A stretch of 64,000 bases of DNA from Streptomyces sp. VRA16 Mangrove soil. GTDB taxonomy: Bacteria > Actinomycetota > Actinomycetes > Streptomycetales > Streptomycetaceae. Under the pieces are notes generated by a model, which was given only the letters and a program-made list of their open reading frames with translations, did no database searches and had not been told where the DNA came from. The stretch's first letter is position 1. Each line of letters begins with the position of its first letter. Shown here in pieces: positions 50,118 to 58,094 of the stretch. The DNA lies in contig NZ_JAFVLN010000005.1 in assembly GCF_017377775.1 (NCBI RefSeq), forward strand, positions 310,001 through 374,000, in the 5' to 3' direction. The position numbers and the translations under genes were made by a program.

Positions 50118-51659
50118 ATGGGGTGGCTCGACATCATCTTCACCGTCGCGGGCCTGGTCCTCGGCGTCGTCTCCATGGTCATTCCGTTCGCCGCCGACCT
50201 GTGGGCCCGGCGCAGCAGACGCATCGGCTTCCGCAAGCAGATGGACATCGCCATAGGGCACAACGGCCCGGCGGACGCGGAGGATCCGCGGCTCGGGCTC
50301 TTCAACGACCTGCCGGCGATGCGCGACGCCACCCTGGTGCTGCTGCGCATCGAGAACGACGGCACCCGCCACGTCGAGGAGTCGGACTACATCCATTCAC
50401 CGCGGGAGTACGGCCTGACCGCCGAGTTCACCGGGCGCCGCATCCAGGCGCAGGACGTCACACTGCCCGAGGAACACGCCAATCTGATGGGCTACTTCGA
50501 GAACGAGCCCGGTCTGCACGTGGTGGGTCCCAGCACCCTGCTCATCCCCCGGGTCCCGCTGAAGCCCGGCGCGTTCTACAAGATCCTCGTGCTGCTCACC
50601 GGCGGCCAGGAGGGCGACAGGGTCACGGTCACCGGCGACGTCCGCGACGGCACGCTGCACGAGAACCACAGCCTCACCCCCGACGAGAAGCCGCCGGTGT
50701 TCAGCACGAAGGCCCGCTGGACCACCATGGTGCTCGGCCTCGCGCTGATCGCCGCGGTGAGCCTGCCGCTGCTGCTGCCGGCCCCGCTGCCCGCCGACTG
50801 CGAGACGGGCTCGCTGCGGCTCACCGGGTCCACGGCGTTCGAGCCGGTCATGAAGGAGCTCGCGCAGAAGTACCGGGACCACTGCCAGGGCCGGCCACGG
50901 ATCACGGTCGCCGCCGACGGCAGCCGCACCGGGGTGCGTGAACTCGCCCTGTCCGAGGGGGAACCGCAGCAGGGAGCGAGTGTCGTCGCGTTCTCGGACG
51001 GGCCGCGTCCGGCGAGTTACACCCGGCTCAGCGAGAGCCGGATCGCGGTGTCGCTGTTCACCCTCGTCGTCCACGACGACGTACGGCTGACGAACCTGTC
51101 CTCCGCCGACGTGCGCCGCCTGTACCGCGGCGAGATCCGCGACTGGTCGCAGCTCGGCGGGCCCCGTCTGCCGGTCGTGCTCGTCAGCCGCACCTCCGGC
51201 TCCGGCACCCGGTCCGCGCTGACCAAGCGCGTGCTCGACGGCGCCGACGAGCCGCCCGCCACGTCGGACGACTGCGTCAACCGCACCTCGCGCACGTTGT
51301 CGGTGCTGCGCTGCGAACTCGATTCGACCGAGCAGGTCCTGGAGACCGTCGCCCGGACCCCCGGCGCGCTCGGCTACACGGAACTGCGGGCCGCGTCGCC
51401 GCCGGACGCCCCGCACGGTCTGCACCGGCTCGCCCTGGACGGCCGCACCCCGGATCCGGACCGGCTCGACGCGGGTGGCTACCCGTACCGGGAGATCGAG
51501 TACGCCTACACCTACGGCCGTCCGCCCGCCGACTCGCCGGCCTCCAGCTTCCTCGCGTACGCGGTCGACAACGGCACCGGCAAGGGTGTCGTGGCCGCGC
51601 ACGGGCATCTGCCGTGCGGGACGCCGGTGGGGTTGCGGGTGTGCGGCAAGGACGACTGA
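50118..51659 (+). CDS. membrane-tethered PstS-like receptor with cytoplasmic domain
   Basis: A 513-residue protein with an unusual layout. Span 1 is near residues 5-27 and span 2 near 203-222; between them about 170 polar residues form a beta-rich domain not recognised. After span 2 comes a phosphate-binding-protein-like fold with the anion loops LTGSTAFEPV (about residue 235) and SRTSGSGTRSALTKR, which in PstS bind phosphate. The topology places the PstS-like part outside and the middle domain inside the cell. No PstC/A/B genes are adjacent, so a sensor or binding role is more likely than import. ATG 50118 fits a leaderless -10. Confidence 0.8.
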   Translation: MGWLDIIFTVAGLVLGVVSMVIPFAADLWARRSRRIGFRKQMDIAIGHNGPADAEDPRLGLFNDLPAMRDATLVLLRIENDGTRHVEESDYIHSPREYGLTAEFTGRRIQAQDVTLPEEHANLMGYFENEPGLHVVGPSTLLIPRVPLKPGAFYKILVLLTGGQEGDRVTVTGDVRDGTLHENHSLTPDEKPPVFSTKARWTTMVLGLALIAAVSLPLLLPAPLPADCETGSLRLTGSTAFEPVMKELAQKYRDHCQGRPRITVAADGSRTGVRELALSEGEPQQGASVVAFSDGPRPASYTRLSESRIAVSLFTLVVHDDVRLTNLSSADVRRLYRGEIRDWSQLGGPRLPVVLVSRTSGSGTRSALTKRVLDGADEPPATSDDCVNRTSRTLSVLRCELDSTEQVLETVARTPGALGYTELRAASPPDAPHGLHRLALDGRTPDPDRLDAGGYPYREIEYAYTYGRPPADSPASSFLAYAVDNGTGKGVVAAHGHLPCGTPVGLRVCGKDD

Positions 51660-51771
51660 CGGGCGCCCTCGCACCGGGCCCACCGATGCGACACCGGCGA
51701 GGTGACGAACGTAGAATCTAAGGGCATTTCGGGCATCAGGGCGTGACGGTCCGGGACGGCGAGGTGACGTC

Positions 51772-52605
51772 ATGACACCCCTACCCACAGCAGCCGGAGC
51801 AGGGCGGACGCGCAGAACACGCGGGGCACGGGGCACGGCGGCCGCCGCCTTCGTGTGCGCGAGCGTTCTCGCGCCGCTCCCGGCGTTCGCCGACGGCGGC
51901 GGCGCCTCGGACCTCAGCGCGCAGCAGCTGGCCGACGCGGCGAAGAAGGAGCTCCTCGACGCGCACTCCCTGCACATCACCGTGACGAACCGGTCGGACA
52001 CCGAGCGGGACACGCGCGTCCCGGCCTCGTTCGATCTGCGGCTCGACGAGGACGGCAACTGCGCCGGTTCCCTGCGGATGGGCGTCGGCGGCGCCGACGG
52101 CGGCAGCGTCGCCCTCGTCAAACGCGGCGACGAGGTGTGGATGAAGCCGGACACGACGTTCTGGAAGACCCAGGTCGGCGGCGGTTCGGGCGCGCTCGCG
52201 GCACAGTTGTTCGGGGACCGCTACGTGCACGGCACCACCGACGACCCGATGCTCGACGGGCTCGCCCAGACCTGCGATCTCGACGCTTTCCGGGGCCAGT
52301 TGGAGGGCGGCTCGGCGAGCGCGGCGCAGGAGAACCTCACCAAGGGCGACGAGACGAAGATCGCCGGTACGGGCGTCGTGCCGCTCACGGGGCACGAGGG
52401 CAGCAGCACGGTCACGCTGTACGTGACGTCGGACGACCCGCACCGCCTGGTCCGCGCGACGGAGAAGGGCGGCGACAAGGACGTCACGATGACGCTCGGC
52501 GACTACGACAAGCCGGTGCCCGCCAAGACCCCGTCCGCCGACGAGTCGGTCGACATCTCGCAGCTCCAGGACGTGAACCCGAACCCGTCGCCGCCGCAGT
52601 CCTGA
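51772..52605 (+). CDS. secreted LppX/LprG-like protein
   Basis: A 277-residue exported protein. A signal peptide with a twin-arginine-containing n-region (RTRRTRGARGTAAAAFVCASVLAPLPAFA) is cleaved near residue 40. The mature part (LADAAKKELLDAHSLHITVTN, then DEVWMKPDTTFWKTQVGG and ...STVTLYVTSDDPHRLVRA) resembles the LppX/LprAFG half-barrel fold that binds lipids in mycobacteria. No lipobox cysteine is present. ATG 51772 has GAGG at 7 nt; TAGAAT at 51712-51717 is a possible -10. Confidence 0.7.
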   Translation: MTPLPTAAGAGRTRRTRGARGTAAAAFVCASVLAPLPAFADGGGASDLSAQQLADAAKKELLDAHSLHITVTNRSDTERDTRVPASFDLRLDEDGNCAGSLRMGVGGADGGSVALVKRGDEVWMKPDTTFWKTQVGGGSGALAAQLFGDRYVHGTTDDPMLDGLAQTCDLDAFRGQLEGGSASAAQENLTKGDETKIAGTGVVPLTGHEGSSTVTLYVTSDDPHRLVRATEKGGDKDVTMTLGDYDKPVPAKTPSADESVDISQLQDVNPNPSPPQS

Positions 52606-52630
52606 CGTACGGCCGGCCGACCGGCCGGAA

Positions 52631-53158
52631 CTAGCCCTTCGTATACCGCACGAAGAGGATCCCGTGGACCTCTCCGTGCGGTGCGCTGTACACGTGCGGC
52701 GCGTCGGCCGGCCAGTGCGCGTGGGCGCCGGGTCCCGCGGCCCGCAGCGCGTCGGGCGGGCCGACGACGGCGGTGCCGGAGAGCACCATCAGGCTCTCCG
52801 TGGTGCGGGCGACATGCGCGGCCGACTCCTGGACGGCGCCCTCGGCGATGGTGATCCGGAAGACGTCGGTGGCCGCGTCCGCGTCCTCGTACCGCTCGAT
52901 CAGGACCGCGGTGACGGCGCTTCCGGAGACGCCCTCGGTGGCGCCGTGCGGCGGGTCGTCGAGGACCGCGCTGAGCGGGCGGCCGAGCACGGTGGTCAGG
53001 GCGTAGAGGGTCTCCAGGGTCGGATTGCGGCGGCCGCTCTCCAGTTCCGAGAGGGTGCCCTTGCCGACGCCCGAGCGGCGGGCCAGCTCGGACAGGGTGA
53101 GACCGGCGTCCTGACGCAGCCCCTTGAGCCTGCGTCCCACTTCGTCGTTCAGGCCCAT
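52631..53158 (-). CDS. XRE-cupin transcriptional regulator
   Basis: A 175-residue regulator with an N-terminal XRE helix-turn-helix (GRRLKGLRQDAGLTLSELARRSGVGKGTLSELESGRRNPTLETL) and a C-terminal cupin (residues about 85-175, ending HGEVHGILFVRYTKG). XRE-cupin proteins bind short palindromes in the promoter of a neighbouring transporter or enzyme and sense a small ligand in the cupin. The divergent BenE-type carrier gene and the tandem palindromes at 53232-53263 make the target clear. The start is MGLNDEVG at ATG 53158. Confidence 0.9.
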   Translation of the reverse strand: MGLNDEVGRRLKGLRQDAGLTLSELARRSGVGKGTLSELESGRRNPTLETLYALTTVLGRPLSAVLDDPPHGATEGVSGSAVTAVLIERYEDADAATDVFRITIAEGAVQESAAHVARTTESLMVLSGTAVVGPPDALRAAGPGAHAHWPADAPHVYSAPHGEVHGILFVRYTKG

Positions 53159-53231
53159 CGCCGCGGCTCCCGCCCGTAGCTGAACAGCTGATCCCGTATC
53201 CGGTTGACGGGCCGTCGCCCGCGTCCCTAGT

Positions 53232-53263
53232 GTTCCACAAACAGAACGTTCCGTTTATGGAAC
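53232..53263. promoter_or_regulatory. tandem 16-bp palindromes, XRE-cupin operator
   Basis: GTTCCACAAACAGAAC (53232-53247) abuts GTTCCGTTTATGGAAC (53248-53263). The second is a near-perfect palindrome, and the whole 36-bp block from 53230 to 53265 is an inverted repeat with two mismatches per arm of 18. It lies 33 nt before the BenE start and 73 nt from the XRE start. Confidence 0.75.
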
Positions 53264-53295
53264 ACCTGCCGTACGCCCCTGAAGGTGATGCTCGT

Positions 53296-54579
53296 ATGCC
53301 CCCGCCCCTCTCCCCGCTCGCCCGCATACGTGCCGTCGCCCCGCCCACGGCCGTCGCGGCGGGGCTCATCGCCGTGCTGGTCGGCGTGACGAGTTCGGCC
53401 GCGCTCGTGTTCACGGCGGCGCGGGCCGCCGGCGCGGACACCCGCGAGACGTCCTCGTGGATGCTGGCGATCGGCGTCGGCGTGGCCCTGCTCTCCGTCG
53501 GTCTGTCGGTGCGGTACCGGGCGCCGATCGTGACGGCCTGGTCGACGCCGGGTGCGGCGCTGCTGGCGACCAGCCTGGCCGGGGTGTCCATGGCGAAGGC
53601 CGTGGGCGCGTTCCTGTTCTGTGCGGTCCTGATGATCGTGAGCGGGGTGACGGGATGGTTCGCGAAGGCGATGGACCGTATCCCGGTACCCCTGGCGTCG
53701 GCGCTGCTCGCCGGTGTGCTGCTGCACTTCGGTACCGGCCTGTTCGCCGCCATGGACGGCAGTTTCGCCGTCGTCTTCCCCGTGTTCGCGCTCTATCTGC
53801 TGGCCCGGCGGCTGCTGCCCCGGTACGCGGTCCTCGTCGCGCTCGGCGCCGGCGTCGTCGCCTCGGTCCTGGCGGGCGGCTGGCATCTGGAGCGGATCCG
53901 GCTGTCGCTCGCGCAACCGGTGTTCACGACCCCGGCGTTCGACTGGAAGGTGTTGATCAGTGTCGGTGTGCCGCTGTTCGTCGTGACGATGGCGTCGCAG
54001 AACCTGCCCGGTGTCGCGGTGCTGCGCAACTCCGGCTACGACACTCCCGTCTCGCCGATGATGACGTGGATCGGCGTCGTGCAGGCGGTGCTCGCGCCGT
54101 TCGGGGCGTTCGGGCTGAATCTGGCGGCCATCACCGCCGCGATCTGCACCGGCGAGGAGGCGCACCCCGATCGCGGGCGGCGCTATCTCGCGGCCGTGTG
54201 GTCCGGCGTCTTCTATCTGTGCGTGGGACTGCTCGGCGCGACGGTGGTCTCGCTGCTGGCCGCGATGCCGCACGCGCTCGTCATGGCCGTCGCGGGCGTC
54301 GGTCTGCTCGCCACCATCGAGGCGTCCCTGGCCACGGCCCTGAGCGATCCGACGGCGCGCGAGGCGGCGGCGGTGACGTTCCTCGCCACCGCGTCCGGTG
54401 TGACGCTGCTCGGGATCGGCTCGACGTTCTGGGGCCTGCTCGCCGGGGCGCTGACCAGCTTCGTCGCATCGGCATGGCGGCCGGGTCGCAGGCCCGCACC
54501 GGTCCCGGCGCAGAGCGAGGCCGGCCCGGAGCGGCGCACCGGACACGGGCTGCGGCCCTCGCGGCGCGCAGCGAGCTGA
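53296..54579 (+). CDS. BenE-family benzoate/H+ symporter-like carrier
   Basis: A 427-residue carrier with about 12 spans of the BenE family. Family segments include VGVTSSAALVFTAARAAGAD near span 1, YRAPIVTAWSTPGAALLAT in span 3, and LFVVTMASQNLPGVAVLRNSGY, then GAFGLNLAAITAAICTG. Substrates of the family are benzoate and related acids. ATG 53296 has GAAGG 9-10 nt upstream. The divergent XRE-cupin gene and the operator between them indicate direct control. Confidence 0.88.
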   Translation: MPPPLSPLARIRAVAPPTAVAAGLIAVLVGVTSSAALVFTAARAAGADTRETSSWMLAIGVGVALLSVGLSVRYRAPIVTAWSTPGAALLATSLAGVSMAKAVGAFLFCAVLMIVSGVTGWFAKAMDRIPVPLASALLAGVLLHFGTGLFAAMDGSFAVVFPVFALYLLARRLLPRYAVLVALGAGVVASVLAGGWHLERIRLSLAQPVFTTPAFDWKVLISVGVPLFVVTMASQNLPGVAVLRNSGYDTPVSPMMTWIGVVQAVLAPFGAFGLNLAAITAAICTGEEAHPDRGRRYLAAVWSGVFYLCVGLLGATVVSLLAAMPHALVMAVAGVGLLATIEASLATALSDPTAREAAAVTFLATASGVTLLGIGSTFWGLLAGALTSFVASAWRPGRRPAPVPAQSEAGPERRTGHGLRPSRRAAS

Positions 54580-54635
54580 TCCCCTGCCGAGCGACGCCGT
54601 CGCAGGAGCGGGTCAGCCCCGACGCACCCCGGCGA

Positions 54636-54761
54636 TCAGAGCCTGTCTTTGAACCCCCGTCGTCCGCCCGGAGGGCGGGCGCAGCGGCGGTCGGTGCGTG
54701 CGATCGTCGTGCGTCGTGCCGGGCGTCGGGGCGCAGGCGGGGGTTCAAAGACAGGCTCTCA
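54636..54761. mobile_element. complete 120-bp MITE-like element with target duplication
   Basis: Element 54639-54758 has perfect 21-bp inverted ends beginning GAGCCTGTCTTTGAAC (54639-54659 and 54738-54758) and is flanked by the direct repeat TCA (54636-54638 and 54759-54761). It encodes no protein. End sequence and TNA-type duplication fit mobilisation by an IS5-family transposase of the IS1031/ISL2 kind. It lies between the convergent BenE and amidotransferase genes, and the right TCA is the stop codon complement of the amidotransferase gene. Confidence 0.85.
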
Positions 54762-55478
54762 GCCCCGGCACACCCCGGCGAACCGCTCCGTGAACACCGA
54801 CCACGCCGCGACGGCCGCGTCCTCGTCGGCGGCGGCCCGCGCGTACAGGCGGTCGGGATCGACGCCCCGCGCCACCAGCCCGTCCCGGTCCCAGGCGGCG
54901 ACCCTGTCGGCGCCCACCTCGGGATGGAACTGGACGCCCCACGCCCGCTCCCCCACCCGGAACGCCTGGTGGGGGCAGTCGGCACTGGACGCCAACCAGG
55001 CGGCGCCCGGCGGCAGTTCGGTGATGGCGTCGACATGCCGCTCGACGGCGGGCACCACCGGGCCGAGCCCGTGCAGCAGCGGATCACCGGCGGCCTCGGG
55101 ACGCAGCCGGATGTCGGTGCTGCCGAACTCGGGCGTCCCGTGCTCGCCCTCGACGCTGCCGCCCGCGACCTGCGCGAGCATCTGCCCGCCGAGGCAGATC
55201 CCCAGCAGCGGGCTGCCGTCGTCGAGGGCCTGGGCGACGAGGCCCCGGGTGGCCGGGAGCCAGGGGGCGCGCGCGTCGTCGTCCGGGAGGTAGCCGCCCC
55301 CGAGCACCAGCAGCGGCCGCCCGTCGAGCGTCTCCGGCAGCGCCTGGCCCGCGTACGGGCGCACGACCTGTACGTCGAGTCCGGCGGCCCGCAGCCAGTC
55401 GCCGACCCGTCGGAGGCCGCCCGCGGGCGTGTGCTGCACCGCGAGCACGGCATCGCGTCCATTCGGCACTCTGCTCAA
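54759..55478 (-). CDS. class I glutamine amidotransferase (GuaA-like domain)
   Basis: A 239-residue stand-alone amidotransferase. The nucleophile elbow is LLGICLGGQMLAQ with the catalytic cysteine, and the His/Glu pair lies in WGVQFHPEVG. VVRPYAGQALPE and LLVLGGGYLPDD fit the family start. Proteins of this type release ammonia from glutamine or gamma-glutamyl compounds; the acceptor domain is missing, so the partner or substrate is unknown. The ribosome site before ATG 55478 reads GGGAG. The stop codon lies in the mobile-element flank. Confidence 0.88.
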   Translation of the reverse strand: MSRVPNGRDAVLAVQHTPAGGLRRVGDWLRAAGLDVQVVRPYAGQALPETLDGRPLLVLGGGYLPDDDARAPWLPATRGLVAQALDDGSPLLGICLGGQMLAQVAGGSVEGEHGTPEFGSTDIRLRPEAAGDPLLHGLGPVVPAVERHVDAITELPPGAAWLASSADCPHQAFRVGERAWGVQFHPEVGADRVAAWDRDGLVARGVDPDRLYARAAADEDAAVAAWSVFTERFAGVCRG

Positions 55479-55579
55479 CTCCCCAGGCTTACGGTCGCGT
55501 TGATCACCCTGCAGCAGATCAGGGCGCGGCCCGGCCCGTCAACGCCCCGGCCGTCCGCCGATCCCGGCGCCACCCCCTC

Positions 55580-55585
55580 TACGCT
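55580..55585 (+). promoter_or_regulatory. -10 box TACGCT, leaderless type
   Basis: TACGCT ends 7 nt before ATG 55593, with GAGCGGC between and no ribosome site at a workable distance. Confidence 0.5.
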
Positions 55586-55592
55586 GAGCGGC

Positions 55593-56444
55593 ATGTCCGA
55601 CGCCTCGACCGTCGCGGAGCAGTTCACCCGGTTCCCCGCCACCGGCGAGCACCGGCTCTCCGCGCATCTCGCCGAAGTCACCCTCGCCGACGGGCGCACC
55701 GTGATCGCCAAGTCCGCCGACGATCCGGGCGCCGCGCGGGCGGAGGCGGCCGGGCTGCGCTGGCTCGCCGCGGCGGGCGCGGTGCGGGTGCCGCAGGTGC
55801 ACGGGCACGACGGGCGCTGGCTGGTGACCGACCGGGTCGAGGCCGGGCGGGCGAGCGCCGAGGGCGCCGTGCGGTTCGGGCGGGCGCTCGCGCGGCTGCA
55901 CGCCGCGGGCGCCCCCGCCTTCGGCGCGGCGCCGCCGGACGGGCCCGTCGACGCGTACATCGGGCTCGCGCCGATGCGCAACGAGCCGGGCGACACGTGG
56001 CCCGCCTGGTTCGCCGAGCATCGCGTGCTGCCCTATCTGCGGCGGGCCGTGGACGAGGGGACGCTGCGCCCCGCCGAGGCGAAGCCCGTCGAGCGGGTCT
56101 GCGAGGCGCTGCCCGAACTCGCCGGGCCCGCCGAGCCGCCCGCCCGGCTGCACGGCGACCTGTGGAACGGCAACGTCCTGTGGGACACCGACGGCGCCGC
56201 CTGGCTCATCGACCCGGCCGCGCACGGCGGGCACCGCGAGAGCGACCTGGCGATGCTGGACCTGTTCGGCGCGCCGCATCTCGGCGCGATCCTGGCCGGG
56301 TACCAGGAGGTCGCGCCGCTCGCCGACGGCTGGCGCGAGCGGATCCCGCTGCACCAGCTCTTCCCTCTGCTGGTGCACACGGTGCTGTTCGGGCGTGCAT
56401 ACGCGGAGCAGGCCGTCGCCGCCGCGCGCTCCCAACTGACGTGA
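55593..56444 (+). CDS. fructosamine kinase-like phosphotransferase
   Basis: A 283-residue protein of the FN3K/aminoglycoside phosphotransferase superfamily. Catalytic residues are visible in RLHGDLWNGNVLWD (HGDLxxxN) and LIDPAAHGGHRESDLAM (the DP.. metal motif). FN3K-type enzymes phosphorylate sugar adducts on protein lysines. ATG 55593 fits both homology and the leaderless -10 box. Divergent from the amidotransferase gene. Confidence 0.88.
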   Translation: MSDASTVAEQFTRFPATGEHRLSAHLAEVTLADGRTVIAKSADDPGAARAEAAGLRWLAAAGAVRVPQVHGHDGRWLVTDRVEAGRASAEGAVRFGRALARLHAAGAPAFGAAPPDGPVDAYIGLAPMRNEPGDTWPAWFAEHRVLPYLRRAVDEGTLRPAEAKPVERVCEALPELAGPAEPPARLHGDLWNGNVLWDTDGAAWLIDPAAHGGHRESDLAMLDLFGAPHLGAILAGYQEVAPLADGWRERIPLHQLFPLLVHTVLFGRAYAEQAVAAARSQLT

Positions 56445-56473
56445 AGACTCTATGAACTGACAGACCATCAGGT

Positions 56474-56479
56474 TACGCT
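56474..56479 (+). promoter_or_regulatory. -10 box TACGCT, leaderless type
   Basis: TACGCT ends 7 nt before ATG 56487, with CCGGCGC between and no ribosome site. Confidence 0.5.
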
Positions 56480-56486
56480 CCGGCGC

Positions 56487-57572
56487 ATGACTTCCACGGT
56501 GGTCTGGGGTACAGGCAACGTGGGCCGCGCGGCGATCCGGGCCGTCGCCGCCCACCCCGCGCTCGCCCTGTCCGGTGTGCTGGTGCACGACCCGGCGAAG
56601 GAGGGCCGCGACGCGGGCGCGCTCGCCGGGCTCGACGACGTCCTCGGGGTGGCGGCGACGACGGATGTCGAGGGGGTGCTCGCGGCACGGCCCGGTGCGG
56701 TCGTGTACGCGGCCTCCGGCGAACTGCGCCCCGACGAGGCGCTCACGGACATCTGCCGTGCGCTGCGCGCCGGGGCCGTCGTCGTCACGCCGTCCCTCTA
56801 TCCGCTCTACGATCCGCCGAGCGCGCCGCCCGACTTCACGGACCCGGTGCGCGCGGCGATCGCCGAGGGCGGCGGTTCGCTGTTCGTGTCGGGGGTCGAC
56901 CCGGGCTGGGCCAACGACGTGCTGCCGCTGCTCGTCAGCGGTCTCGGCACCCGCGTCGACGTCGTCCGCTGCCAGGAGATCTTCGACTACTCGACGTACG
57001 ACCAGGAGGACTCGGTCCGGCATCTGGTCGGCATGGGGCATCCCATGGAGTACGAGCCGCTGATGCTCGCCGAGTCGGTGCCGACGATGGTGTGGGGCGG
57101 CCAGATCCGGCTGCTCGCCCGCGCTCTCGGGGTCCGGCTCGACGAGATCCGCGAGACGTCGGAGCGCCGCGCGCTGGAGAGCGACGTGACGACGGCGACG
57201 ATGGGCGACTTCGCGGCGGGCACCCAGGGCGCGGTCCGGTTCGAGGTGCAGGGCGTCGTCGACGGGGACGTGCGCCTCGTCGTCGAGCACGTCACGCGCA
57301 TCCACCCGTCCTGCGCGCCGGACTGGCCGTCGCCACCCGGCGGCGGGGCGGGTGCGCACCGCGTCGTCATCGAGGGCCGTCCGCACATCGAGGTGACCGT
57401 GCAGGCCACCGACGAGGGCGGCAACCACTCGGCAGGGGGCAACGCGACCGCGGTCGGCCGGCTGGTCGGCGCGATCGAGTGGCTGGCGGCGGCGCCGCCC
57501 GGACTCTACGACGCGCTCGACGTGCCCCTGCGTCCCGCGACCGGCCGGCTCGGAAGGAAGCAGCAGTCATGA
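56487..57572 (+). CDS. dihydrodipicolinate-reductase-like NAD(P)H oxidoreductase
   Basis: A 361-residue protein of the family that also contains 2,4-diaminopentanoate dehydrogenase. The N-terminal Rossmann loop is VVWGTGNVGRAAIRAVA and the second lobe begins FVSGVDPGWANDVLPLLVSG. True DapB is about 250 residues, so this is not the lysine-pathway enzyme. The stop overlaps the next start (ATGA at 57569-57572), so the CMD gene is coupled and probably acts on a related compound. The pair sits upstream of the convergent cholesterol oxidase gene. Confidence 0.85.
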   Translation: MTSTVVWGTGNVGRAAIRAVAAHPALALSGVLVHDPAKEGRDAGALAGLDDVLGVAATTDVEGVLAARPGAVVYAASGELRPDEALTDICRALRAGAVVVTPSLYPLYDPPSAPPDFTDPVRAAIAEGGGSLFVSGVDPGWANDVLPLLVSGLGTRVDVVRCQEIFDYSTYDQEDSVRHLVGMGHPMEYEPLMLAESVPTMVWGGQIRLLARALGVRLDEIRETSERRALESDVTTATMGDFAAGTQGAVRFEVQGVVDGDVRLVVEHVTRIHPSCAPDWPSPPGGGAGAHRVVIEGRPHIEVTVQATDEGGNHSAGGNATAVGRLVGAIEWLAAAPPGLYDALDVPLRPATGRLGRKQQS

Positions 57573-58054
57573 CCCTGCGCATCGACATACCGGACGACAA
57601 CGAACCGATCCCGTACGTGTGGGGCGAGCTGGTGCCGGGGATCGGCCCCGCGGCCGCGCAGTTCTCGATGTCGGTCTACGACCACTCGACGCTCGGGCTG
57701 CGCGAGTTCGAGGCGGCGCGGCTACGGATCGCGCAGATCAACGGGTGTCTGTTCTGCCTGGACTGGCGGACCGAGCGGGACGGGGAGAAGGTCGAGGAGT
57801 CGTTCGCCGACGCGGTCACCGAGTGGCGCACCACGGTCGCCTTCGACGAGCGGACCCGGCTCGCCGCCGAGTACGCCGAGCGGTACGCGCTCGACCATCA
57901 CGGTCTGGACGAGGAGTTCTGGCGGCGGATGACCGCCCGCTACAGCCAGCGCGAGATCGTGGAGCTGAGCATGGCCATCGGCTCGTGGCTGGCGTTCGGG
58001 CGGCTCAATCACGTGCTCGGTCTCGACGCGGTGTGCGTCCTGCCCAAGCCCTGA
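57569..58054 (+). CDS. carboxymuconolactone decarboxylase (CMD) family protein
   Basis: A 161-residue all-helical protein of the CMD/AhpD fold. The redox or metal motif C-x-x-C lies in QINGCLFCLDWRTERDGE, followed by ERTRLAAEYAERYA. Most such genes encode peroxidase-like or decarboxylase-like proteins rather than true CMD. Translation is coupled to the upstream reductase through ATGA. Confidence 0.88.
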   Translation: MTLRIDIPDDNEPIPYVWGELVPGIGPAAAQFSMSVYDHSTLGLREFEAARLRIAQINGCLFCLDWRTERDGEKVEESFADAVTEWRTTVAFDERTRLAAEYAERYALDHHGLDEEFWRRMTARYSQREIVELSMAIGSWLAFGRLNHVLGLDAVCVLPKP

Positions 58055-58094
58055 CCCCCGTGCGGGCGGCGGTACCCGGGCAGGACGCGCCGGC

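Noticed and set aside
56487..57572. dapB
   Set aside because: The protein is about 110 residues longer than DapB and belongs to the wider DapB-like/diaminopentanoate dehydrogenase family.
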